A stretch of 64,000 bases of DNA from Theristus sp. LFF4_11 (taxonomy: Eukaryota > Nematoda > Chromadorea > Monhysterida > Xyalidae), in contig JASANC010005615.1 in NCBI GenBank assembly GCA_030248135.1, forward strand, positions 30,047 to 94,046, in the 5' to 3' direction. The position numbers were made by a program, and so were the translations under genes. The notes below the pieces were generated by a model, which saw only the letters and a list, made by a program, of their open reading frames with translations, searched no databases and was not told where the DNA came from. Below are positions 47,341 to 58,300 of this stretch, in pieces; the first letter of the stretch is position 1, and each line of letters begins with the position of its first letter.

Positions 47341-48129
47341 TCAGTCCGCTTTCCTGCGCATCTTCTGTCTGCGGTGTCGCACCGCCGAAGTGCCAGCATC
47401 GGTACACTCCTGGTCCTGACCATCGTCGTCGCGAATCTCACTGATCGTTCCGGTCGGCTCACCGTCATCATCGTCACACTCTTTCGCGTCGAAGCCTCGT
47501 TCAATCTTCGAGCTTCCGGCATCATCTTCCGTTTCACTCTCGCTGCTGTCCTCTTCATCGTTCAGTTTTCCCTTTGCGAGCATCTTTTTCTGTCGACCGT
47601 CCAACTGTATGACATCGCCGACCGGGTTTCTCGGCAGCGTCAGCTCCACTAAATCCGCCTCGCATTCCATCGCGTCGATCTCGGTGGTCACGATTTCGTC
47701 TTCGTCTTCAGATTTCTCGTCTCGTTCCACCGTCTTCGCCGTGCCCGTCGTAACAGACGACCGATCGGCCGCAGTGGAATCGCCATCCTTTGCACGGTCT
47801 TTCGCGTTCTCTGTTCCGACGCCGTCCAGTTCCTCTTGAACGGCCTTCTTGAGCACTTCGGTCGTCTTCTGCTGAACGTAATTCTCAGTCAACGTGCGAA
47901 AGTCGTCGAGCGCCTTCTCCAGATCACCGAGGTATTTCGTTGTGCCTTTTTTGCTCATCTGTCTCTCGCCGTGGCCACGTCCGTCCGACTCACTCGCCGA
48001 GTCGCCCGATCCAGTTTCGCTCGCCGTTTCACTTCCGTCATTATCGTCGTCGTCGTTTCGTCGCTCCGTTCGGCGTTCCTTCATTTGTTTCGCCTTCGAC
48101 TGCGTCTCAGCGAGATCGTTCAGCGTCTC
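47341..48129 (-). CDS. Acidic C-terminal exon of an unrecognised protein (262 aa)
   Basis: The exon opens after a good acceptor (TTTTTTACAG|GAG at 48130-48132) in phase 0 and runs 262 codons to a stop at 47341-47343. It is strongly charged: a Lys/Arg/Glu helix (ETQSKAKQMKERRTERR), then DDDDNDGSETASETGS, then a predicted coiled coil (YLGDLEKALDDFRTLTENYV) and several Asp/Glu/Ser blocks (DEKSEDEDEIV, DEEDSSESETEDD), ending in basic RHRRQKMRRK. GC content is higher than the flanks and there is no transposon similarity, so it is likely a true exon. The composition suggests a nuclear or scaffold protein, but I do not recognise the family. No upstream exon was found: the preceding intron is a minisatellite and a DNA transposon lies beyond it. 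Confidence 0.6.
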   Translation of the reverse strand, partial: ETLNDLAETQSKAKQMKERRTERRNDDDDNDGSETASETGSGDSASESDGRGHGERQMSKKGTTKYLGDLEKALDDFRTLTENYVQQKTTEVLKKAVQEELDGVGTENAKDRAKDGDSTAADRSSVTTGTAKTVERDEKSEDEDEIVTTEIDAMECEADLVELTLPRNPVGDVIQLDGRQKKMLAKGKLNDEEDSSESETEDDAGSSKIERGFDAKECDDDDGEPTGTISEIRDDDGQDQECTDAGTSAVRHRRQKMRRKAD

Positions 48130-48244
48130 CTGTAAAAAAGTGGACGTTGTTTTAGTTTGGTGTTGATTGGTTGCTTTTTGCAATTGTTTTATGTGAACTT
48201 GCTGAAATTCCTCTTTTTCAAGCGTATTGGCGCAGGCAACTAGG

Positions 48245-48620
48245 GATGCCACGACAGGAAACGTTTTCCGTCTTGTCTTTGTCTCGTCTCGTAAGACTTT
48301 TGGCAGTCTCCTCTCGTCATGTCCTATGAGATATCGTATTTGCCGTTCTCGTCTCGTGAGATTGTGCCAGTCTCGCCTTCTGGAATTTTTGCTTTTCTCG
48401 TCACGTCTTGTGAATTTTTGGCTGTCTTGTCTAGTCTCGTGGACACTTTTGCTTGTCTCCTCTAGTCTCGTGAGATTTTTGCCTGTCTCGCCCATTCTCG
48501 AGGCATTTTTTCCCGTCTCATGTAGAATCAAAAAATTTTGGTTGGTCTCGTGAGATCGTTGCCTGTCTTGTCTTGTGTAGTGAGATATTTGCCTGTCTTG
48601 TGTTGTGGAATTTTTGCCTC
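48245..48620. repeat. Degenerate GTCTCGTGAGATTTTTGCCT minisatellite
   Basis: About ten diverged copies of a ~35-bp unit built of TCTCGTC/TAGTCTCGTGAGATTTTTGCC. It begins at ACTAGGGATGCCACGACAGG, which looks like a hAT terminus, but no matching right end or target duplication was found. It occupies the intron just upstream of the acidic exon. Confidence 0.65.
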
Positions 48621-48639
48621 TCTTGCCCAGTAGTTACTA

Positions 48640-49690
48640 GACAAAAAAACAGAGCCCAACTAAGTATGTCTGCCTGCCTACTATGTTTTGGCATTAACAT
48701 GCAACAGTCTGGGACCAACATGCAGATGCTGTTTTAGTTAAGGTTCCCATTTCAAGTGTTTTTTTTTCATTTCCAGAATTAGAGTGTTAATAAAACCTTG
48801 TCGTTTTCATGAAATTAGTCCATGAGACTAATCGGATCTATTGCAACTTTGCACTAGCATGTAACCTCTGTTATCAGAATATAAAGACGGATGCTCAATG
48901 TAAAGACGGATGCCGCGTTTTCCTGGACAAAAGCACCTGCTGAACGACGGCATTTAAGAAAGACAACAGATATCTGAGATGATTTCGTCAACATGGTGAG
49001 TCTCCGGACAGAAAAGCTGAAAATTAATTGATAATTTACAAAGAAAAACTTTATCTGTCTGGTCTTTTCAGCTGCCTGCCAGCTTTTAATGAGGAAAAGT
49101 AAAACTGATGATTCTCCGTGAGTCGAATTAACATAAACAACACTAGAAATCCATCTTCGGCGCAAAACACGAGAGACTGCCTAAGATCACAAGGTACAAT
49201 TGTACAATGTGAATGTGACGGCAATGACATAAGGCGACATACACGGCTGTGTTGTAGTCTCGTTTGGGAAAATGTGTTGTTCAGAATAAACACTGTTGGC
49301 TCGAAATCAAATTCAGCAATTCATCTGATCAATAACCAGCTACAGCATGGCCAAATAAAAAAGGCACTCCTGATTTCCTCAGTCAGGGTGTCTTCGTGGT
49401 CTTGTAGCTTGCTGCGTTTGCTGATTATTTAGACAACCACTACCACAGATTATTTAGATGGGCTCGAATCCCACTTAGAAGCTTAGAATCTAGGCTTAGA
49501 GGTTGTATTCACGTCTTTTTCCACAAAAATAACACCTGTTTTATAACAGAATCTTATTAGTTTTCTGTTAATCAATTACTCAATGTGTCAGCCGCTTCGT
49601 TTTTTTTGTTGCCACCAGGAAAACACTAGGCAGCATTTATTTATAAAAACCTTGTTTTCCTGAGAATTGTCTAATTGCTTCTGAGGTTAT
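48640..49690. other. No gene supported
   Basis: Short frames only on both strands; no exon that could be spliced to 47341-48129 was recognised. Confidence 0.4.
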
Positions 49691-49691
49691 A

Positions 49692-50825
49692 CAGGGTGTC
49701 CCAAAAAAACATAACAAAAGTAAATGGCTCGTGCGGCCGACTGGTTGCACGTGAAGCCGTGAAATTTGAAACACTTTTAGAAAAAAGGAACACATTTTGT
49801 GTGTCCAAATTTTATCCCGAAATTCCATTTTTTCAATAATATTTTAGCAGAAATGCGTAAAAACTCAAAAATCACCTAACTTCAGCTTTTTGACTCAGGA
49901 TAATCATCGTTGTCGTCATCCAGATTCACATATGACAGTGGCACAAGTTCATCTTCAGCTTCGTCTTCATTGATGTCATCAGATTTATCTTCTCGACCGT
50001 TTAGTTTCACTTTTTTCAGCTGCTCAATGTCGTTTTCATTGTTCTCAATGATTGCCGACATTCGGTGTTTGAGTTGATGAGCAATTCTGGTGCAGCGCCC
50101 GATCATCGTTGATTTTTTGCACACCACTGCGAATTTTGGTTTTCAAATTGTCGAAAATGTTGGGCGCCGAACGGTACACAATTTCCTTCAAGTGCCCCAA
50201 ACCCATAAGTCAAGAGGAAAATTGAAACAAGTGCGCGAGTGGCTGTCGGCGTTGTTCGGTGACCGCTGGATCGGCCGCATGGGCAGAATTGAATGGCCCG
50301 AGAGGAGTCCGGACATGAAGCCTTTGAGTTCTGCGTTTGGGGGCATCTGACGGATAATGCGGGACATTTTCGGCGCCCACCACTGCAGCGGTGTGAGAAA
50401 AAATCATCGATGATCGGGCGCTTCACCAGAAAGTGATCATCAGTTTCAAACATCGAATGTCGTCGTTCATTGAGAACAATGGAAAACACATTGAGCAGCC
50501 GAGAAACATGAAACTGAACGACCGTGAGCATAAACATAATGACATCAGTGAAGTTGAAGCAAACGATGAGCTTGGCCACTGCCAGATAAGATTCTCGATG
50601 ACGACAATGATGTTTATCTTGAGTCAAAAAACTGAATTTAGGTGATTTTTGAGCTTTTACGTGTTTCTGCTAAAATATTATTGAAAAAGTGGAATTTCGG
50701 GATAAAATTTAGACACACAAAATGTGTTCCTTTTTTCTAAAAGTGTTTCAAATTTCACGGCTTCACCTGCAACCAGTCGGCCGCACGAGCTATTTACTTT
50801 TGTTATGTTTTTTTGGGACACCCTG
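49692..50825. mobile_element. Mirror-image Tc1/mariner derivative (long inverted arms)
   Basis: The ends are CAGGGTGTCCCAAAAAAACA and its complement, flanked by TA (49690-49691 and 50826-50827), as in the IS630/Tc1-mariner superfamily. The arms are about 430 bp (49692-50122 and 50397-50825) and are inverted copies of each other. The ~275-bp centre plus the right arm reads as the plus-strand 3' part of a mariner transposase, with WIGRMGRIEWPERSPD (last catalytic Asp region) and FKHRMSSFIENNGKHIEQ. The left arm encodes the same C-terminus on the minus strand (KHRMSAIIENNENDIEQL). Stops interrupt it, so no active enzyme is encoded. Confidence 0.88.
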
Positions 50826-51146
50826 TACTTTGTACCCTCTCCAGAGTTCTCATTAAAACGGAATGTTTTGTGGCAGTTTTATGCATGTTCGACAAATGTT
50901 AAAGCAATTCTCCTTGAACTGATTCATTTTTCACGATTTTCAGCATTCCATTTTAACGAGGTCTGTATGTGTAGCAAGTTTTCATTAAGGACAGCAGCGC
51001 GACATTCAAATATACGCATTTCAGATTGTTTAATGACTTTGTTGGGAGTTGGCACGATTTTTTATGGGAATCCTATCGAAGCTAGTTAAGTTTAATACGT
51101 TCTACTCTTTAAACAAACTTGCCTGACGGCAACCAAATACAAAAAA

Positions 51147-53874
51147 ATGTTGATCGATGTAATTTGGAAGACATCGGCGACTGCAAATGCGCTGACATCG
51201 TTTGCGATGATGCTGTCCGGCTCTGTCGTCGCTTTGCCAATTCTAACCAATCGTGCCCTACGCCGACGCAAAGAGTTCTCTGTTTTAGCAGGTATGTCAA
51301 TCGCTTCATTACAATGAAAACGAACCATAACTTTAATTTGTCACATTTAATCATTGATGATTTGAGTGTGCATAATTGAAAGATGCTAGTGCTAGTCATA
51401 GTTTTCACGCATTTTTTTAAGCTTTCACTGTAGATACTGTATTCGATTCTGCATTCTAGGTTCTGATTAATTAATATTTTTGTGTTAGTTTTTTGTTTTC
51501 GGAATTCGTTTCTATTGCTTTCTTTTCAAGGACTGGCGTTACTGGAGGCCGTTGTGGGGTTCGGCCACACCATATATTTTGCTGAAATATTCACACATAA
51601 GATGTCATACAATGAAACGGTTCGTTTAAGGTCAACGTGTACTTTAGATATATTGTGTCGTTTGTTATTGTGTCGTTTGTTGAACATATGTCAATCTAAC
51701 AGAGTCCAGTATTTAAATATTCATTGATACACAATTTCAATTGAGGTATTTTTGTAGGATCGCGTACCAAAATGGGAGTGCATGACGTGGGTTCATACCA
51801 TTTGGAATGTTGCATTTTTACCACAAGGTAAAGAAAATAACTGAATTTCTGCATGTTTGTTTTTTTGAAAAAGAGAACAAAATTTGTTTGCATGCAGGTC
51901 TCATGCTCGTTATGGTAAGTTTCGATCGATTTCTGCTCGTGAAGTGGCCAATCTACTACACGAGCAAGTTGACCGTTCGCTATGTGTACGTATCGATGTG
52001 TCTGTTTGTTGGGCATACTCTGCTGATAAACGTGTTCGTATATCAGACTTTATATATTAGCAAGTCACTCGATACTTTAAAAATAAGTTTCATTACGCAT
52101 TTTCAAATGTCTTCTTTTATTTTTTTGCTGAAAACTTTCCTGACCAACTAATGGCCACCTAGCTCATTGTGAGAGTAAGCTTTACTTGTCTGCCCTTTGC
52201 AGATACCAAGGTTGGTACCTGTTCAACAATCAACACATCAAGTCGCGCACCTCGCTCTGCACGCAGAAGGACACTGTTACACTCCGGTTTTTTCAATATC
52301 AAGCGTTTGGTCACCTGGCGTGTGTTATGGCGAGCATTTTTATTCAAATTGCCACCAGAAGTCTCTACCGACAAAAATATGCTGTGAGATATTATAGTTT
52401 TCAAACAAATGTACATGTGCTGAAAGGACATGTGTGTATCTAGAGATGTAAGCTTCAAAAAAATTTTTTTTAATTTTTTAAGTTAAAAAATGAGCATTTT
52501 TTATTTATTTTTTATTTTTCGAAATTTTTTTCCGCACAATGTTGTGTAGATGCCCGTTTTTGGCATAATTTTTTGAAAGTTCAACAAAAATTTTCTTCGA
52601 CTTTACTTTGTGACATAGTCTTCAACTCTGCAGGTGGTATTCTGGATCGATTTATCGACTTTTTTTTAGCCTTGGTGAGACATGATCGACTCGTGTCGTC
52701 AGTCGTCGTCAGTTCCATCACACCGGTGAGTTGCTTGTTTGTTATTTGAGGGAAATTGAGAGACAAAACACGAGGCACGATGTCGTCGGTGGAAAAATGG
52801 GATCGCCGAAGCCAATGAAATTTTCACCTTCCTCCCATATGAGTGGGGGTCATATGGTAAGTCGGTTGGTTCTCAGTGATATTCGGACTCCCTGAAAAAT
52901 TCTGAACAACTTTGTTTTAAAAAAATTTAAAAAATAGGGATTTTTTTGACATCTCTATGTGTATCACACACTATCAAAAAGCATATGCCATGCTCTTGGA
53001 GACACAGCAAAATCGCATAAAAACACTCTTTGCATAAAGACACACGAGCGCAATTTCAAAAACTTATGCGCAATAATTTTCGTTGTTGGCTTGTTTTTTT
53101 AGCAAGTTCAACCATTTGGTCAACCTGCGCTGATTGATGAAGATCAACGCAAATGGTTCGGCTATGTGAACATGTGCGCGCGTTTGTTGTGCTTTCAAGT
53201 TTGTTGACGAACTGATATCTTTTATTTTGGTCCCGCTTCTCAATGCGCGCATAGATGGGTAAGCAGTCTCATGCACGACGTGGAAATTCAAAATTGACAA
53301 AGGGATCCGAGTCCCCTAAATAAGGTCGGGTCACTTAGGCTATTCTGAATTACCACAAACAGATTGAAACTAGTTTTCTTTTACGTCCACAACCGCATTG
53401 AGTCGCAGGTCTTAAAGAAAAGATAATAGTTTCTTTCCACGATGAAACACTGAGTACATGTATTTCACAGGTCGGTGATTGCCACGTTTGCGTTCTGCGT
53501 GTTGCCATACGTAGTTGTGTTGGTGTTAGCCGGAACTGCTCCGGACAATGAGCTCATGGAAGCGATCAAACATTTTTTGATGGGTTTTTTTGAAGTAAAC
53601 ATGAATGATAAACTTAAACCACTTTTAGATACGCTATTTTTATTTCAAGCACGAAAACGTAAGAAATGTTACCGAGATTTCGAATCAAATGTTTTCTCTC
53701 TTCCAGACGGCAAATAGTGTTGCGAACGCGATCATATTCATTGGTAAGAGCGATTTACTGCGCTGTTCGTTGGTTGCAATGTTCAAATGTAAACGACTGC
53801 CCGAAAATACGAATCTATGGCCAACGCCATCAAAATACCAGCAACAACACGTCAAGCGGGACGTTGAAAACTAG
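51147..53874 (+). CDS. Seven-transmembrane chemoreceptor-like GPCR, 7 exons, 330 aa
   Basis: Exons 51147-51291, 51531-51619, 51758-51827, 51898-52063, 52203-52433, 53471-53594 and 53707-53874; phases agree, total 993 nt. The first exon encodes only 48 residues. Seven hydrophobic segments fit: TM1 about 14-33 (SFAMMLSGSVVALPIL); basic loop NRALRRRKEF; TM2 LALLEAVVGFGHTIYF; Cys86 at the TM3 start; TM3 ending FDRF (110-113) in place of DRY; TM4 VYVSMCLFVGHTLLINVFVY; a second-loop Cys in SLCTQK; TM5 ACVMASIFIQIA; TM6 with LPYVVVLVLAG; TM7 with NSVANAIIF, a variant of NPxxY. No signal peptide. Size, FDR motif and short tail resemble nematode serpentine chemoreceptors (srsx/srx type), but subclass is uncertain. 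The ~1 kb intron 5 and its donor (CATGT|GTGTAT at 52433) are the weakest points. The start is the first ATG, in an A-rich context. Confidence 0.78.
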
Positions 53875-54607
53875 CACAAAGCCACAACTGTGTTTGACAT
53901 GCGACAAGCACTGACTTGTCAGGCAATTGCAACTACCTCTGCGGTTGATGTACGTCACTGTGTATGCTTTAACGTAGTGTTTGTGCAACAAAATAGAATA
54001 AAAATCAATTTGAAACGTACTGACTGTCCATTAACTGTACATTGCCGGTTCATTTACAAATTCTAATCCAGCAACCATTACATCTAGATTATGATTTCTG
54101 AATATTCTGAACATTATTGATCGTTCAGTTGAGATTCATTGTGGACTCAGCTATCTACCGCAGTATGGAGTCCTGTTCGCAAACCGGTTGTTGTATTTAC
54201 AAACCGTTACAAAAATTATCGTCTTTTTCTTATCTATTAAAAATTATCTGCTTTTTCGCGAAATAAAATGGATGGATGGATGTATCTCAGATCAGATGAC
54301 TGACTCGCATCACGACACAGTAGTCGCGCTAATCACAGGTAGGCATTTACAATTATTCCACGACGATCCTCTCAGCTTTGATTGTTGATTGTTATCTCGA
54401 CTCTGCTGTTATTAATTTGTCTCTATCATACTTTAAAAAAGCCGTCATAACAGCTGTTTATAACCGCGTAATAAACACCTTGGCTGCTGCTTTCTGTTGG
54501 CTTACTTTTCCGTTCCTAGCGATTCTCTGCGATGGAATTTCACATTCATTATGAAATTTCACATTCATCACTCAAATGCAACTAACAAACTGGCTGCCTG
54601 ATTTTAG

Positions 54608-54838
54608 TTGAGTTCGCCTGGTTATATTGGAGAGCGCCAGCACCCCATGACCACGGTTAACGGAAATGAACAACAACAACTGAATATGATGCGATGCAAC
54701 ATGCGAGCAGTCGCTGAGAACAGTGCAGTGAACAGCCATTACTCAGACGACACAAGAAGCCCAACGGCAATGAACAACAAGAACAACAACTTCGAACAAA
54801 TCAAACAAGCGTATTCGCTTTTTTCCAGTTTGTGACCG
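54608..54838 (+). CDS. Possible terminal exon just upstream of the LTR element
   Basis: After an acceptor (CTGATTTTAG) an open frame of about 76 codons is rich in Asn/Gln/Ser (NGNEQQQLNMM, NNKNNNFEQI) and ends in a stop before the LTR. A small candidate exon at 54298-54340 precedes it. They could be an alternative tail of the GPCR or a separate gene. The composition is protein-like but no domain is recognised. Confidence 0.3.
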
Positions 54839-54896
54839 ATCAGGCGCACATGATTCAATCAAATGGCGCCAATCAGCAACCAGCATGCAAAGTTAA

Positions 54897-55048
54897 AGCA
54901 AGAAAGCAAGTTTACAACCTAATTACTGTGTGTGATCATTATTGTTAATTATCTGATGTGTTCTATATATTGTAAGTCTTATTCTCTATGGACTGGTTTT
55001 GACCATTAAAACGGTTTTCGTAGCTCTCGTCTCTGGGTGCATCTTTCT
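54897..55048 (+). repeat. 5' LTR (152 bp)
   Basis: Starts AGCAAGAAAGCAAG and ends GTGCATCTTTCT. Contains TTCTATATATTG, a TATA-like stretch suitable as a promoter. It is short for a Ty3/gypsy LTR. The right boundary is ambiguous by one base because the following primer site would begin with the final T. Confidence 0.9.
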
Positions 55049-55066
55049 GGCGCCCAACGTTTGGCT
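55048..55066 (+). promoter_or_regulatory. Primer-binding site
   Basis: TGGCGCCCAACGTTTGGCT directly follows the LTR. TGG complements the CCA end of a tRNA and GGCGCC is common at such sites; the tRNA species is not assigned. Confidence 0.7.
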
Positions 55067-55142
55067 CGTACAGTCATCATCTATAAAGAAGGAAAACCAC
55101 AGTGTGCAACAGTGCAACGAGCACATCAGCACGATCAGCAAC

Positions 55143-55337
55143 ATGTCGCGACACTTTGACAGCGAGAGTTCAGTCGTCAGCCGTGATCCCAGCCCTGACT
55201 CGCTGAACACGTCCGACGCCGATACGGTACACATGACCCGCAGAGACCTGGATTGTCTCATTGACCGCTATGAGGACCAGCAGGATCGGGCAGGACTCAA
55301 CCGAATTTGCAGGACGCTGCAGGAGAAAAAAAGCTAA
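55143..55337 (+). CDS. Short 5' frame of the retrotransposon (gag leader)
   Basis: An open frame from ATG 55143 (NMSRHFDSES) to a stop at 55335-55337 overlaps the long frame by about 30 nt in a different phase. The sequence around 55300-55335 (GACGCTGCAGGAGAAAAAAAGC) has an A7 run that could permit ribosomal slippage, or the split may be a single-base indel. In either case it probably encodes the gag N-terminus. Confidence 0.5.
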   Translation: MSRHFDSESSVVSRDPSPDSLNTSDADTVHMTRRDLDCLIDRYEDQQDRAGLNRICRTLQEKKS

Positions 55338-58300
55338 GTCGGACCTTGCAGTACAAAGTCAAGCGAAACATTGCACCTTCTTTGGTTACACCCATTGACG
55401 AGTTGGTTGATAGGGTCAGAGGATTTGTGGGCGAAGTCTTCAAGTACAAACAGTTTCTGACTTGGGGACACATGCATGATCCTGAAAATTCTGACTTGAA
55501 CAGTATGACACAGGCACAATCGAGCGTCTCGCACAGCAGTGATACGACAGTGCCAACGGCGATCAGCATGCTCGGCTCGGCACAAGTGCCACAACGCGCA
55601 CAGACTCAAAGGCCACACGAAGCGTCTGATAAGTGCGACCCAAGCGTGCCAGACGATGCTTCAGACGTAAGTGACACTGATTCAATCACTACGTTTCAGT
55701 TGGGTCAAAAACTTGCGCATATTCGTAGCGATGAGCATGTGCCTACTGGGTTAATTCCCAAGGCAAGAAATGAGTCCACTGGGTTAATTCCCAGGACCAA
55801 AAAGCTGATTGACGAGCCTACTGGGTTCATTCCCAAGGCAAACGAGTCCACTGGGTTGATTCCCAGGACCGAAAATCTGATTGGTGAGCCTACTGGGTTA
55901 ATTCCCAAGGCAAATGACGAGGCCAGTGGGTTAAGTCCCAGGCACGATAAAATGAAGGCCAGTGGGTTAAGTCCCAGGCACGATAACGGCATGAAAACGG
56001 AGACGGGAGTCTCAGAGCAATTGATTCATTTGGTCATGCAACAACAACAACAAATGCAAAAACAGAACGAGTTCATGAGCATGTTGTTCAGCAAAATGCT
56101 GAATCAGAAAAGTCAGACAAGTGTGGGTGATGGCCATGATGACAACAGCAAACAGGTGTGCAGTGACAGTGTCAGTGAGAGCAACAAAGCGTACATGATG
56201 TTGTTGTCCGAAAAATGGCAAAAATTCGACCCAGCCAAAAATCACAAATTCCGCACCTGGCTCAGCAGTCTGCAAACCAGACTGGAGCTGTGGGACCCAC
56301 CGCCAAAAATCGCGGTCGAGCACATTCGTATGTGTCTGTCCGACGACGCATTGTTTGCATTTGATCAACAGCCGCAGGAAATGCGAGAAAATTTGAATGC
56401 GTCGATCACATATCTCGAGACTATCTACGGGCCGCGAAATGAGGCAATAACGTCGGTGCACGATCTGGACACCACAACGCGACAGAAAGGAGAATCTGTG
56501 CGCGCGTTTGGCTTACGCTTGGAGCGTTTGTTGTTGGCCACAGGTCACGATTATCGTGGCACGGACGGTGCATACCTGCCGTACATCGAAATGACGTTGA
56601 CCAACAAATTCGGCCAAGGATTACTCGATCCGCTGTTGTCGAGTAAAACAGAGGATCTCAAGTTCAAAGGATTCGGTTTCAAAGAGATTGTGGATAAAAT
56701 TCAGGGAATCGAAGACTGCGAGAATTTCAAAAAGAAGAAGAACAGCCGTGACGGCGAAAAGCGTGACGGAGAAAGACAGGGTGACAAGGGTCGTGTGACC
56801 CGACAGTTTAGTCGCAAAGACAACCGTGAGACTAATTATCGTTCTGATAACCAACACGAATCTAAATTCTACCGCCAGAACAAACAGCGTTACAATCAGA
56901 AACGCCACGACAAGCATCCGAATCATAATTACAACAGTCGATTCGGTCAGCCATATGATTATTGCAACAATCAGACATATGCGTATCAACAACAGAACAA
57001 TCAGTTCGGACAGCAGAACTACGCACAGAGACAGCTGCAAGACAGTCAAAAACCGAAAGCAATCGAGGCGCCAAAGAAAGTCGGTCTCGTGAAAGGTGAC
57101 TGTGAGCAGCAGATGGATGACCGTAATCAGTACGAAACGCCCACGCTGAACGGGCGAGAGGTCAACTACTACTGTGTGGACACTGGTTCGGATGAAATGG
57201 TCTTGTCAGCATTGTTTGCAACGCGACAAGGACTGAAAATTGAGCCAAACAACCACAAAGCATTGCAAGCGGTCAACGGAACTCCACTGCGAGTGCATGG
57301 CACGACAACAGCGACCTTGTCTGTTGACGGAACAACAGTGGAGAATTGTGAGTTTCTAGTGTCTCCGGACATCGACGACGACGTCGACATGATCATCGGT
57401 CGGAACAAGCTGCGTCAGATTGCAGTACAGGTGATCACCGGCAGTGGCAAGCCGTTGAGACTGATGAAAAACAAAAACGCAGTGACCAAACACTCGATTG
57501 TTAAACGAATCCGTGAGTGTTGTCCAGTGAACACGGACGATCAGACGGTCCGCTTCATGTTCATGGATAAAGACTCCAATACCAAGTTTCAGTGTGATGT
57601 CGGTATTGACGAGAACGACGATGATTCACAGTGGATGGATGTTCTGTCCATCAGTGAGACGGAGAGCGCTGAAAAAGCCACAGAAGCTGGCAAGGACAAT
57701 TTCGTGAGTCAATTGAAAATTGGTGTGGACACGAAGGAGCAGAAAAGTGTCATTGAGGACCTGCTCAGGTCGAAATCGGAAGCATTTAGCACAACGTATG
57801 TGCCCGGCCAACGTCAAAATATTGACAATGTTGGTAAAGCGACAGTGAAGCACAGTATTGACACGGGCAATCATCCACCGTTTCATGAAAGGCCTCGGAG
57901 AATCGAGATGAATCTGCGAAAAATGGTTGAGGACATGTGCGGAGAACTGCTCGAGAATCGTTTCATTCGGGAATCGAATTCTCCGTATGCTTCAGCTATC
58001 GTGTTGGTGCGCAAAAAAGAGGGATCGTGGAGATTCTGCGTTGATTTCCGGAAGTTGAACAGTATTACGCGCACAGATGCGTATCCGTTGCCGCGCATCG
58101 ATGATATGATTGACTCTTTGCGAGATGCATGTTATTACACTTCGTTGGACGTCAAATGTGGCTATTATAACATTCCGATGGACGAAAAAGACGTCGAAAA
58201 GACAGCATTTTTGGCCTATCATGGTGGTGCATGGAAGCTGTTCGAGTGGTTGAGAATGCCTTTCGGTTTGACCGGAGCACCTGCAACGTTTCAAAGGTTC

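Noticed and set aside
48236..48640. Minisatellite as a fourth hAT element (TAGGGATGCCACGAC start)
   Set aside because: No matching right terminus or 8-bp duplication found.
52671..52726. Extra GPCR exon with strong TTTTTTTTAG acceptor and CCG|GTGAGT donor
   Set aside because: Frames compatible with both neighbouring phases contain a stop; direct joining of 52433 to 53471 closes the frame.
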